Part shown: piece by piece, positions 12,881 to 25,400 of the stretch
How positions within the stretch are numbered: the stretch's first letter is position 1
Layout of the letters: each line of letters starts with the position of its first letter
From: Tanytarsus gracilentus
Taxonomy: Eukaryota > Arthropoda > Insecta > Diptera > Chironomidae
Direction of reading: 5' to 3'
Length of the DNA stretch: 64,000 nt
NCBI GenBank assembly: GCA_038502055.1
Contig: JAXRKN010000033.1
Coordinates: forward strand, 248,001-312,000
The notes under the pieces: generated by a model
Told to the model about the DNA's origin: nothing
Database searches by the model: none
Seen by the model: only the letters and a program-made list of their open reading frames with translations
Made by a program: the position numbers and the translations under genes

Positions 12881-14486
12881 CCCGAAATTCGGATGGATGG
12901 GTGATTCATACTCTTTTAATTTCAAGTTTTTGCTGCTTTTTTAAAAATCTCATTTCATTTACGAGTAAACTCGCTTTCCTTTCTTGAATGCATGGCACAT
13001 AAATAAATTAAAGTGTAGAAAACATCGAAAAATAAAAGCGAGGGAAAAAATTTAATGTTGTTTTTCTGTCATTTTTCTTCCACTTTTCGCAATAACTACA
13101 AAATCTCTCGCTTCTTTCCATATCGCAATCCAATTATCGAGAAAAACAAACCGCAATAGGTTTTTTGTCATTACCAATTCATGCATGGTGATTTATATGT
13201 GAACTTACCTAGGAATATTTTGTCGATGTGCTTTTGCTCTTCTCTCGCCATTGCGCTTTCCATATGACATGTGCTCTCTCCACTCACTAGCAGTTCCGAT
13301 AAATTCATCGAGAAAAAAAAGTTTTTTGTTAAATGAGTTGCTTGTTTGGACAGCATGGAGAGTACATGCGGGTTTTTTTTTCATGTAAAAAGTTTGTGAA
13401 AACTTCAGTAGCAGAAAAATCATTTATGTGAGAAAGTAATGAATGAATGACCATTGAGTAAGGCATGCAACAGCAGCAGGACACTATTAATCTGATGGCA
13501 GTCACCACTTTTCATCAAACTTTCATTCCCTCCCTTCTCGACATGAGAGTAAATCGTCGAAAGGCATTAAGAGCGAGAAAGGACTTGTCGATGTGGCGTT
13601 GGTGGTTTTTATGACCGCTTTTAAAGTTTCATATGGATATGACGTTATAGCTCCATTTCGATCATGTACGTTTCGGTTTTATTTTATGCTTTTCGTACTT
13701 TCTTTTTTTTGCCTCAAGTTGCAGTTTGCAGACTGCGAACATAAAATTTAGTACTTTTGGGGCAATGACACATTGACTGAGGATTAGGAAGCTAATGGAA
13801 ATCGTGGAAACAGATGTCGTTTTTATAAAGTACAAAAATTTAAAAAACGTTAAATTTAAAATAAATCAAAAAACTTTTTAATCTTGAAAATAAAAATTCA
13901 TTTTCTTAAAAACATGCCGTAACCCTGATCTCATTTTTTCTCTATTCTATGACTGACTCTATTGAACACTTTTTTACCGCTGTTTCTTCTATCGTTTCAT
14001 TTATTGAACGATGACTCATTTTCATGCCTTTTTTTCGAGTTTTTATGGTGAAAATGCACATAGAGAGGAAGCAAATATCAATTGTTCCAGTCAAGCTAAA
14101 AAATATGCTCATGCTGATGGATAAAAGTGCTTGTGTTTGAGGAAAAAATTGCGATATTGATTGCACTTATATCAACAATGGTTTTTATACTGGAAAAAAA
14201 TGTTTAACCAGCCAAAAAGCACATAAATTTTGTGGTGAGAGGGGAAATGTCTATAAATCATGTAGCGCTAGAAGAAAAATAAAGGATTTTTTTTATGGTT
14301 TTTGTTCTTATTCGAAAAAGTGAACTGTTTCTCTTTATTTTACTGTTTCATGGCGGGTTTAGAGGATTTGTGGAACAATTGAACATACAATGACAACTAT
14401 ATAAATTTCTATAAATTTGATGCTACACTCGAAAGCACCCTCAAGTGGCCTTTTCTCATCTTTTTTTATTTGAGTGAATCTTTTTA
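12881..14486. other. intergenic, no supported gene
   Basis: I see no conserved protein, RNA fold or repeat that I can support here. Confidence 0.5.
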
Positions 14487-14746
14487 GGGTAAAGAGGGTC
14501 ATAAAATTTAGTATTTATGACACTGAGTGAGTTTAAAATCATTCGCTCGAGGGGTTCAAAATATATCAATCTAAAAATAGTGGAAATATGATAAAGTCGT
14601 TCATAAATTGCGTCACATTAAAATATAACTCCCAAAGTGTGACGTAATTTACGAGTCCCCTTAATTATTTTTAAGTTAATTCTACATAATACTTCAATAA
14701 ATTTTTAAAGTTATGACCCGATGATCTAAGTTAAGCTCCTTTACCC
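14487..14746. mobile_element. possible short MITE with TA target duplication
   Basis: The segment begins GGGTAAAG and ends CTTTACCC, flanked on each side by TA. Matching GGGTCATAA appears farther in from both ends, and an inner palindrome (GTCACA ... TGTGAC) lies near the centre. At 260 bp with no ORF this fits a Tc1/mariner-type MITE, but the terminal repeat is short. Confidence 0.45.
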
Positions 14747-15471
14747 TACATAAATCCACATTTTTTACCAACTCTGTCTGATTGATTTTCTCCAAAATCT
14801 TTTTTTGGTACATTGAGTGAAAATTAAATATTTATTGAATCAATTTACGCTTGGCAGAAAAAAAAACATTTTAAAAACAACAATTTATATTTTTAGACAT
14901 TTTCCATTTCAACTTAAAAAATGATTTTCAATTTAGTCTCAAACGGGAAGATAAAGAAATTTTCTTAATATCACAATAATCGAGGAGACCATAATACGAT
15001 GTCTAATTACATAAATAATTAATTGATTGATAATTATGATTCAATTTTCAAATTAGATTCGATTTTCATGCTAATTAATAGACCGAAATATAACACAATA
15101 ATTTGATTATCATGAAAAAAAATATTTTCACAGTGAGGAGAGAAAAATATTTTAATTCTATCAAAATTTTGACATTTTTCTAATGAGATTCAATTATGTG
15201 ATTAATTGATTCATTTTTGATTATAATAAAGATTGACCAAGGGATGGAAATTTAAATTGTTTAAATAAATTAAAAATTCTAACCCTCCATAAAAAAAACT
15301 TTTCGCCATTATTCGAGTTGTTTTTATCTGCGTCATAAAAAATTCTCTGATTATGTGAGTCCATTAAAACTCAACATCATTCCGTAGATACTTTATCTTA
15401 ATTAATAACTCTTTCTTTTCTTTGCTCATAAAATAATTTTTCAAAAAAACCGAAAAGAGGAAAAAAAGTCT

Positions 15472-18400
15472 TTAGACGTCAACTTCGATCAGTAATTTTT
15501 CATCCACATCAATGCTGTCGAGGAGGGCTGCTGCCAATTCTGATTTCGCCTTTTGCACGACCCAAATCATCAAACTGACACCAACTATGACCTGATTGAG
15601 CGACATAAAATAAATTACTCAAACCGATATTAAATCGAGTGTGAAATGACTCACACGCTCAATAATATATAAAAAAAGCTGCGAGGCTGGAGAGCGTGTG
15701 AGTCATTAAAATGGGCCATTGAGTTGAGGGTCACACATAAGCACTTACCTCGAATATAAACATCCCATACCCCGCAATCGCCGTGTGATTATCATTAATC
15801 ACATCGTGAATTGACCGCAGCTTCGATCCGAGATATGCATTTATCGCTTGAGCTGGCATTAGTCCCAGCAACGTTGCCGTGTGATAATCGAAGGAATTGA
15901 CTGAACTTATCTGTGGATGGAATTTACGATACGGCATATAATAAGCGTCGTTGTTAACTCACTCTCGCGCTTAATTGGGAAATTTTCATTCATCGATGAA
16001 AAGCGCTTTGATCGGATTTCATAAAGCGGCGAAATATATGCGATGATGATGTGAGGGTTATTCTGACGTATCGAGGATTTATTGAACTAATTTAGAAATT
16101 AATTCAAACTGTGTCAATAGAGCACAACGAACGTATCCGTTACAAAATAATTCAAATTTTTATTGATTGATTAATTAGTGGTATATGGTAGAGAGATCAT
16201 AAGGAAAAAATTATTTTTTATTTGTGAATTTTTTAAAATTTCGGAACTGCCACAATTTACTTAAATATCAAAATTCCCCAAAATATTTCTCCACTCTTCC
16301 GAAAATGTCTTTACTACAAAAATCAATTAAAATTTTCTTCTTCCTTTGATCACATTATGTTGCTGATGATGATACCATAAAATGCTTTCGGTACAAAGGA
16401 GGAAAGCTCATTTAATATGCTAAATTTCCAATTAGAAAATTTTCTATTAAACGAGTTGAAAGTAAATTGAAAATCAGTTAACGACGTAAATTTAATGAAA
16501 ATTTCCTTTTTAGCGGTGGGAGTTGATGAACTCACCCCGAATATTGTGTTTTGCAGTCCAAACGGAATTGGCGTGAGGCGAGCGAAGAGAACGACTTTGA
16601 AGGCACGTGGACCTGCTATCACTCTCAATATCGCACGGCCAGTCTCGGTTTTTATTAGTCTGCAAAAATATATAAGTAAAATGAAAGATGAGAATTCCCA
16701 TCATGAATAATTTATTCCAATCAATATTTTCATCTCGTCCTGACTAGCGTTGACTCGCGCGAGTCTCTTGAGAAATTTCAAGAGGAGAAATAAAGAAGGA
16801 AAATTATTTGTCAAGACAAGTCGAGCGGAAGAGGCGAGAAAAAAATTCTCGGTGCTGTAAAGCTTTGCAATAATACACACAGATTAAGTGGACACGACAG
16901 CTGATAAAGGGATCAAGAGAGAAATAACGAAGAAGCAGGAAAATTTGCTGTTTTAGTATTTGAGGCACGATTTTGTTTCTATTTTTTGACTGATTAACCA
17001 GGAGAGAATATTTTAAGCTGCTGATGCCGTTAAGCGAATAGAAAATGATGCGTAAAATTTTGTTCACCAGTGACATAGAGAAAGTTTATCATCCTTTATT
17101 TATGTCATTCATTAAGTGAGATGACGAAAGAATTTTCTAAAACTGTTTTGAATTTTTAAATCTTGGGTTATATTTTAAATCTAAAGATTTATTTTAAATC
17201 CAAGAATTAATTTTTTAATCTCGCGATTAATTTTTAATTTCCTTTAAAGCGTGTAAAACTTGAGCTAACAATGGAACTATTCTATCTTAAGTGTATCAAC
17301 ATCGTTTTTTGATGGGTAAAGAAGTAGAGCATGGTGAAGATAAATTCATTTTTGTCAACCTCCACAAAAGGCTCTCTTGAGCCCTTTCTTCTCTCAATAT
17401 TCTATAACATCCATCCTATATAAATACGAGGCCCCGACAGGCACATGATACATGTCTGTTATCAATTTGCCACAAAACGCACAAGAGCGAAAAAAAGAAA
17501 CTCGATTTTTTTCCTTTCCTTTACACATAACACAATATCGCTTGGTGTGAGAGCTTTTCCATCATCTTCCGACTTCTTTTCGGAGGCTTAAATTCTCCCT
17601 CTGCCGGAATTGGAATTTTCTCTCGTATGTGTATCATAGTATGATGTGACACTTATAAGTATATGTACGTATGCATATTGTATTTGCATGGGAAATCAAG
17701 TTGACTCTATTTCTTCTTCTTTTCCGCATCATAATCATCATAATCCCATCTATGCTACCCCCTCCAACATATATTCACCAATATGCACATACTCACACAT
17801 ATTTTAATAAATTTCATACATTTAAATTGATTATGTTCCTTGTGTACGACGATACGAGAGAGAGAGAGAGAATAAAATAAATTGAATTTTTTTATTGTGT
17901 ACCGAGGAGCTTTGAAATTCCCGGCAGAATTGTGAGTGTGCACGAGAGTTTGAGATAGAGAGAGCAGATTTTCTACCCATGTAGCTTTTGCTATCAGCAA
18001 CGGTGCAACAAGAGCTGAGGGAGAGAGAATGAGATGAGATGTTTTAGAAATTCTATGCAAGTTCATTTAACGGTGGAACGGAGCTGAATAATTTCTCTTT
18101 TTCATCATTTTTTGCTGATGCTTGTGGTTTAATTAAAAATTGCTCAGGGACAATTTAAAAGTTGTGTCCGATAATTTGATTAAAAAAACTTTGTTCAAAT
18201 TTAAAGTTTTTTTTCCACTTTTCAAAATTGCACTGATTTTCAACGAAACATCCTAGAGCAATTATCACAAAGCTACTCACATCACGTGGTCATCGCATTA
18301 TCACAACAGCGCGTGTACATTAATTTTATTAAAATTCCAGCAGAAAGCCAATTAGTCAGATAGAAAACGGTTAGAGACCGTACACTTTCCATGTATCGCC

Positions 18401-21400
18401 TGCCGCATCATCATCAACAATGCACAAGGATTATGCAAAAATATCCGTAGAATTTTAGAGCGAGCGCATCATAAAGTAGATTCTCCGTCGTGCAATGAAA
18501 TTATGCGTGTATTTTATGTTGTTGAAGGCCGCATTTTGCCGAGCATCATCATTACTCATCATATAATGGCCATTAAAATTTATTGTCATGTAAAGGTATG
18601 TGGAGGATGATAAGAGGACATTACAGCAAATAAGTAAGGGATTATTATAACCGAGTTTTGGAATGCTTAAATATTTGATCTATTTTGTGTGTGTGAGAGA
18701 GTCGCACAATTGGCATTGAATATCGTAAAATTTATTGCATTTATGACATTGCTATGTCATCACTGGATTTTATTTGGAATTTCTTTTTTGATGCTTTTAT
18801 TTAATTTATAGATGGCAAACCCTTAAACAGGATAAATTGTCTGATATTTAATTTAAACTTACTAAAAATTAAATTTATTAATACTTTAAATCAAATTTGA
18901 TCAATTCAACCATTAAAGCTCATTTAAGGGCTTTCAATTGCTGAATTAATTTTATCTAAACCCCAAAAATCTTTAAACATGTCTGTCACTGCCGCTGATA
19001 CGAGAAAAGTATTCATGCTCAACCTCACATGTGAATGGATTTGAATTATCTCGTTTAAAAAGATTTTTTTATTAATTCAATGAGTGTCACAGACACGATG
19101 AGCAGAATAAATGGAGAGTGCGTTGTGGTGGAAAGTGTAAGAGAACTTGGATGAGAGGAAAACACAGCAAAATAGCCCTCGTAGAACAATGAGTTCAAAT
19201 TGAGCTCAAACATTGAACTATTTAGTTCAAATGAACTAAATTAGTTCGAATTGAATTCAATTCGAACTCAAATGTTGAACTCAGCCAATTTAGTTCAACA
19301 TTTGAGTTCGAATTGAATTCAATTTGAACTCAATTGTTGAACTAAATTTCCATGTTGAACTCTAAGGCTGAGTTCAAGATTTGAACAAGAATTTGAATTC
19401 AAGATTTGAACTAAATTTAAAGTTTTAGTTCAAAACTTGAACTCGAATTTAATTCAAGTCTTGAACTCAATTTGAATTCAAGTTTTGAACTAAAATTGGA
19501 GTATTTTGAATTAAATTTTATTTCAAATTTAATTCAAAACTTGAAGTCAATTTGAATTCAAGTTTTGAACTAAAATTGGAGTATTTTGAATTAAATTTTA
19601 TTTCAAATTTAATTCAAAACTTGAAGTCAATTTGAATTCAAAACTTGAACTAAAATTGGGGTATTTTGAAATAAACTTGAACTCAAATTTATTTCAAAAC
19701 TTGAACTCGATTTGAATTAAAGACTTAGACAAAATTTTGGATTTTTAATATAAACTTTATTTCAAAAGTTGAACTCGATTTGAACTAAAGACTTAGAAAA
19801 AATTTTGGGTTTTTAATATGAACTTTATTTAAAAACTTGAGCTCGATTTGAATTAAAGACTTAGACGAAATTTTGTGTTGTTAATATAAACTTTACTTCA
19901 AATTTATTTCAAAACTTGAACTCGATTTGAATTGATTGAAGCCCTAAATTAAGATTTGTTCTTTGTTTAATGTTAAAATAAATATTGGAATATTTATCTG
20001 ATCCATAGTTTAATAATTATTACAATAATTAGCAATTATAGCTATTATATATGTGTTTTTTGACCGACACTGATGATTTCCGGATCATATTGCACTCAAA
20101 CAAGCAAAGATATCGCTGATAGTTATAATCGTCACTTTTAATTAGAAATTGAAATGGTTGATTTATATTTAGTTTCTTCAATTTTAAAAATTTTAATGTA
20201 TCCAAATGTAAACTTGCAAAAAACAATAGGAAAAAATATTTTTTCTTTAAAAAAATAAATTAAAGAAAATTTTTGTTTATTAAAATTTAAATCAAAGGAC
20301 AAAAAATATTTGAAATAGTTGGCAAATTGATATAAAAAATAAGAATGGTTTAAATATAGCTTTTAGCCAAAATGGATTTTAACATAAAGTTTCCTCGGTG
20401 GTCTCGTGGTTACGCGCGCGCTTAGCAAACAGGAGTCCTGAGTTCGAGTTCGAGTCGGCGCAGCAAAAAAGTAAGAAAAATTTTTAAGTACAAAACTAAT
20501 AAAAATTCCAATTTCTCTTCACACAGCAAAAAAGAATAAGTTCGAGCAAAAAAAAGTTAGTTAAATTAACTAAAGGAACACTTGGAAAGTGGAACAGTTC
20601 AAAAGTTGAATTCAAATTGAATTCAAAGGTTGAACTAAATTTTTTTTAATTTGAAAATTTGAGGGCAATTTGAGTTCAAATTTCAGTTCGAATTGAATTC
20701 AATTTGAGTTCAAATTTCAGTTCGAATTGAATTCAAATCGAAAATCGAGTTCAAATTTAGTTCAAACGTATATGGGCGAGTTCAACCGTTTTCATACAAA
20801 AGCTTACCACGCGATTTGAACTGAACTGGATTTGAACTCAACATTTGAATTCAATTCGAACTCAAATAACACCCAAATTTGAACTCATGTTCTACCAGGG
20901 AGAGCTATTGTGTCAGTTACACTTCTGTGACCTCGTTAAGTTTTTAGTAAATTTTATGCTTGGTCTTGCACGTCGCATGTTAAGTGTAAAATATGGAATT
21001 TATTCTAATTAAAAAAGATAACTCAAAAAAGAGGACACTCACCTATGAAAAGGAAGTCTTTTATGCATTTTCCTAATCGTGTAATGTGCAATGGTAATTC
21101 CTAAATTTGCTCCCAAAACAGCGACAAGAAATCCTCGGAGTGCACCAAACAGATAGCCACTGCTTATGAGCAGCACCAGATATCCAAACGCAAATGGAAA
21201 GCTCACGAGTGAAAAGAGCAACATGAAGATGGTGAAAGTGATCCACAAGTTTTGTGAATCTATCCAGATGAGAACGACTTTGGTGGAGCTCTTAAAAGCG
21301 AGTAGGAGCATAACAATTAAGATAACGAATGTAACAGGTAGCAGCAGCTTCAATATCGTATTACGTCTGAGTAATTTGAAGATTTTAAAGCATAAATTAA

Positions 21401-21521
21401 TTTTATCTTTTGGTGAAAAATGAGGACTTGAAGTGGGCGATTTGGATGTGGGCGATGAGACGACAATTGTGGCAGCTGGAAGGCACAGCTCCTTTGCACT
21501 GTCTATATTGAGGAGATTCAT
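15472..21521 (-). CDS. TMEM64: TMEM64-like VTT/DedA-family membrane protein (4 exons)
   Basis: Exons on the minus strand are 21521-21043, 16659-16536, 15910-15749 and 15591-15472; phases agree and the product is 294 aa. The family is multi-pass (VTT/SNARE-associated domain); vertebrate TMEM64 is described in Golgi/ER membranes with roles in Ca2+ and Wnt signalling. A Ser/Pro-rich cytosolic N terminus is followed by a hydrophobic helix (LLLPVTFVILIVMLLLAF) and by the VTT core: SFPFAFGYLVLL, SSGYLFGALRGF and LGANLGITIAHY. The second exon gives RVIAGPRAFKVVLFARLTPI then PFGLQN, the family's signature R-x-TPIPFGLQN. The third gives LGLMPAQAINAYLGSKLRS. The tail has a final helix and an acidic end. 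Intron 1 (16660-21042) is very long compared with the others and contains a foldback repeat element. Which insect paralogue it is remains untested. Confidence 0.92.
19176..20900. mobile_element. foldback-type element with GAACTCAA-rich arms
   Basis: The left end reads CCCTCGTAGAACA and the right end, on the opposite strand, CCCTGGTAGAACA. Both continue into TGAGTTCAAATT, a terminal inverted repeat of about 24 bp with one mismatch and one indel. The arms are packed with direct and inverted copies of GAACTCAAAT/ATTTGAGTTC and GAATTC palindromes. An 80-bp unit is repeated almost perfectly at 19501-19640, with more diverged copies to about 19940. There is no transposase ORF. I find no convincing target duplication, so the superfamily is unassigned. 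It lies in TMEM64 intron 1. Confidence 0.75.
20393..20460 (+). other. tRNA-like fragment (SINE-head or tRNA relic)
   Basis: The sequence resembles a Pol III promoter: an A-box-like TGGTCTCGTGG (20399-20409) and a B box GTTCGAGTC (20448-20456) 38 bp further on. No complete cloverleaf forms, and the T-arm region carries a duplicated TTCGAG, so it is not a working tRNA. It lies inside the foldback element and is followed by GCAGCAAAAAAG. Confidence 0.5.
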
Positions 21522-22406
21522 TATTTATTCGACGTGTGACGTGTTAATTGTGTTAATAAACAACTTTTCTTCTTTTTCTTCGCATTTGAACTTTTCGCTA
21601 CTATTTAATACAACTTTAAATGTGCTTTAAATCACTAAAAATATCGCAGCACTATTCGAGTAGGGCCTAAATAATTTAAAAACTAACTCTAAGTGAGATT
21701 TTTTCTCTTTTACTATGTGGATGAAATTTCAAAAAGTGAAAAGCAAAACAAAAATGTCGACGTCGCTCATGCTCAGATGCTGCTTTCATTTTTAGTCAAT
21801 ATTTTTTGCTTTATGAATGAAAGATTGAAGAATTTATATTAAAAAATGTTTAGTGCATTTTTTTGTTCAAGAACATTGATTTAAAATTAATTGACATCGC
21901 AAAATAAAAAAGATATCATAAAAAAATTATGCGCATCCATAAAAGGTATTTTTCCCGTGGACATGACTTCAAGCTGCGTAAATGTTTAAAAGAAATTCCG
22001 TTGGTCGGTGGGTAGCGAAATATTTAATAAAAATGAAAAAATATTAAATTTTTTTATGAGATTTAATTAAGCTGACTTTGATTGAAAATTTTCAGACAAA
22101 AGCATTCTCAGACATACTGCAGTATCAAAAATTTTCTATACATAACTTGACTTGGATTTTATTAAAATTAAAAAGCTTTTAAATTTTTTTAAATAAATTT
22201 AATTAGACATCCTAAAAAAATTTAATAAAAATTCTTAATTCTTCTCTTGCTCCCCACTGAGCGTCTGTTTTATGTGTGAAATCCCTCATTTTATAAAGCC
22301 AAAAGAGAAAAATTCAATTTTATGAAAAAATTTAAAATGCTTTTATTGCATGCTTTTCGTTCTCTTGTTTTTTCATACAATAAATTCCAGCAACATTTTT
22401 TTCGTA
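21522..22406. other. intergenic gap between TMEM64 and the GNBP gene
   Basis: The two minus-strand genes are head-to-tail here. The gap presumably holds the TMEM64 promoter and the GNBP 3' UTR. Nothing else is recognisable. Confidence 0.5.
22342..22347 (-). promoter_or_regulatory. poly(A) signal AATAAA of the GNBP gene
   Basis: A canonical hexamer on the minus strand, about 60 nt past the stop at 22409-22407. Confidence 0.6.
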
Positions 22407-25400
22407 CTAAACAGCATAAATTTTTATATAATCAACCTCTAGCAACGGTCGTTTCCATGTCGCATACCATTTATCATGCGACATGTAAAAGCTCCGCTCA
22501 GCGCGAGGATCTGAACCATGATAGCACGTCAAATGGGATTAGAGATGCATACAACAGCAATAGTTGTAACGTTACACGATAGCAGGGAGAGAAAAATACG
22601 GTAATAAGCTTAAATTGTATTGACCAGAAGTTCAACCAACCTGTGTCGCTCCACGGCTTCGCTTCAAGCCCAACTCCATTCAATAATGTTGAGTTAAAGG
22701 AGAAGAAATTTTTGACACTGCCTGCAGCCATGTTAATAGCGATGAAATGCTTTATAAATTAATTAAGAGCAAAAATTATTAAGTGAGAATGCAAGAAATT
22801 TTTCCCACTAGCAATCAGAAAATCTGTTGGCAAGTTTGAAGTTAAAACTTTAGTTCTTTCACACCCTTTTAAAAAGTTCAAAGGATTCTTTGTGACAAAT
22901 TCCCTAAATCCACCCTCATATTATAATGTGAGAGAAATTGCATTAACCTCTTTATCAAATGGACCATTATGCGCCCAATTTACGGCCGATTTAATTTTTG
23001 CTGCCATCGCTGACTCCCTCAAATTGCTGTCTAATGAACCGTACTTTATGCCATCGATAGAAAGGGAAATTTCTGTTGGCGTCCACAATAACTCATAGAT
23101 GTGAAAATCATTGCCAAGATGCGAGTTCGAGTGCTTGCTCTAGCGGGTGCGATCCATTAAAAAATAAAATAAATCCGTCAGTGAGAGGAAAAAAAGGGTT
23201 GCGAAAAAAAGAATACCTTGAGCCATTTCTGATTATTTTTCGGATTTCTCGATAAAATCGCTCCAGCATAAACTCGACTTCCGCCAATCTCATCCACTCC
23301 ATCCCTTAACTGCTCATTTCCACGCATGAACATCAACTTCAAGTGTTGTGAAGTCACATTCGATTCAACTGCATGTGGCTGAAGTGTCAGTTCTTATGTG
23401 GGATGAAAGAGGAACGAAATTTAATTTGGTTGATTAAAGAAGAGATTAAGTAGCAGAAGTAATGGAAATGACTAAGACATGTCTTTTATCTCATTAATGA
23501 TTGCCACGAGGGGTTAAACTGTCTCAAACATACGTGCATACAAATAATCTCCAATTGGACCACGGACTCGAGTCTCTACTCGTCCATACTTGAATGCGAA
23601 TTTATTGCGTGTAGAAAGATAGGATGATGTGACCGGAGGCAGAATGTAGCCAAAGCTCGCCTGTCTCTCGCACTCCCTGTCATCATCCGAAATCGGTGTG
23701 CATCTGAGTGAGAGAGAAAATTAATTTTTTGTCCTTTTTTGTTGAATGTAATCGGTTTTGATAAGGAGTAACGACATGTTGTGGTTGATTTTTGAGGGAT
23801 GATGTTTGACAGTTTAATTAATTTTAAAACGAATACATTTTGGTTTTAAAAATTAAGGGATTAAATTTAAATCTTGTTGTGAAAATTGAAAATAAATTAC
23901 AATGTTTCATTCTCAACAAATACTTCAAGGACTTTGCTACCTTCAAACCCACGCCAATTTTTCGGCGAATCCATTTAAGTGACTCCAATATCGTTACCCC
24001 TCTTAATGGGATCACAAAAAAGCAATTTTTACCTCTCCTTCAAGTTATAACTTCCAAGCCTTATTCTCATATCATCAAATCCCGGCACTCTCTTAAGCGA
24101 TTCCGCCTTTATTACCATCATATTATCACGTATGAATGACGTTTCCGATCGCTTTTCATATACAGTGAATTCTGCATCTGCCGTGACATCGTCGAGTGGG
24201 AAGCGGGTATCGAAGCTCCAATAATTCAAATTATCCGAATTAAAATCTTCATCGAAAATAATGGAATTTTTGCATCCAACTGATTTTCCATTAACCGTGC
24301 TGACAGAAGCCTCGCATTTTAGTGCAGACGGTGTCGACGGCGGGGTCGTCGTTGTTGTTGTACTCGTGATAGAAATTGGAGTGGTGCTTGTTGCTAAAAT
24401 TGGATTCGTGCTTGTTCTAGCTGTTGTTGTTGTTGTTGTTGTAGCTCTCACCTCACTCGATGCTGGTGCGATATCTTAAATTTTCATTTATGGGAGTACA
24501 AAAATTTATTCATGTGATGAAAGTATAATGTAGAGAGAAAATGACACATGTTGTAGATGTGTGTTGAGAGAACACCATGTGGATGTGCTTATACATGAGA
24601 TGAGGCAATAATTACAAAAAGGACACTTTAATTTTGAAAATATTTTTTGGATATTTTCAAAATTTAGAAACATTTAAAAAAATCTGAATTAAATTTTTTC
24701 AATCTAGTATCTTCCCCTTATATTTTTATGATCCATCTTGAATTTGATCTTTCTCATTATGAAATTACCTTGAACTGACAAACTTTGTTGCGTAAAATAA
24801 CCCAAATTTGACTTTTCAGCATAGATCCAGTATTCGATGGTATCATGTAAATTTAGAGCGACATCCGGCATCTCATACATCCATACATCACCACTTTTAT
24901 CCCTCGTCAAGTGATGCTCGATAAATTTACCGCTCTTGATGAGATGCTTCGGTTTAAATATGAATATCTTTACTGCTTGAAATGGATCTTCGAGGAACTT
25001 TTCTGGAAGATACAGAAATTTGTTGAAAGTTTGAGTAAAGTTAAATTTCATCGGCTCACCCTCGACTCTAAATTTGAGACCCTTTGGTGTTGAAATCTCG
25101 ACAGTTGAGTTGGGAAAAGTTTTCGATGATGAAAAATCATTTTTGAGCATTCTAATTATTTCCGGCATTGCTAGATCACCTCGAACATCAATTATGTCGA
25201 GAATATCTACTTCGAAGTCACTTAATCGTGATGTAAAAGTTAAGTCTAAAAATTAAATACTTTTAAATTTACATAAAATATAAAAATTTAAAATTAAATT
25301 TTGTTAAAAAAGGCCAAAAATTATTTAAATTATCCATTATTACCATCAATGGTAAACATGTCACTGGAATAATAGCCCACATTATCCTTCTCTATGTACA

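Noticed and set aside
12526..12987. Long ORFs on both strands encoding repeats such as GKFPTP or WEFPRS
   Set aside because: They are produced by an 18-bp tandem repeat that stays open in several frames; there is no start context or domain.
17417..17426. TATATAAATA with a GC-rich downstream patch, like a core promoter
   Set aside because: No gene follows on the plus strand, and TATA-like strings are common in this AT-rich DNA.
22498..22731. Continuous ORF reading through the end of the GNBP gene
   Set aside because: It runs through a GT-AG intron (22640-22511); splicing restores the conserved C terminus ending VDYIKIYAV.
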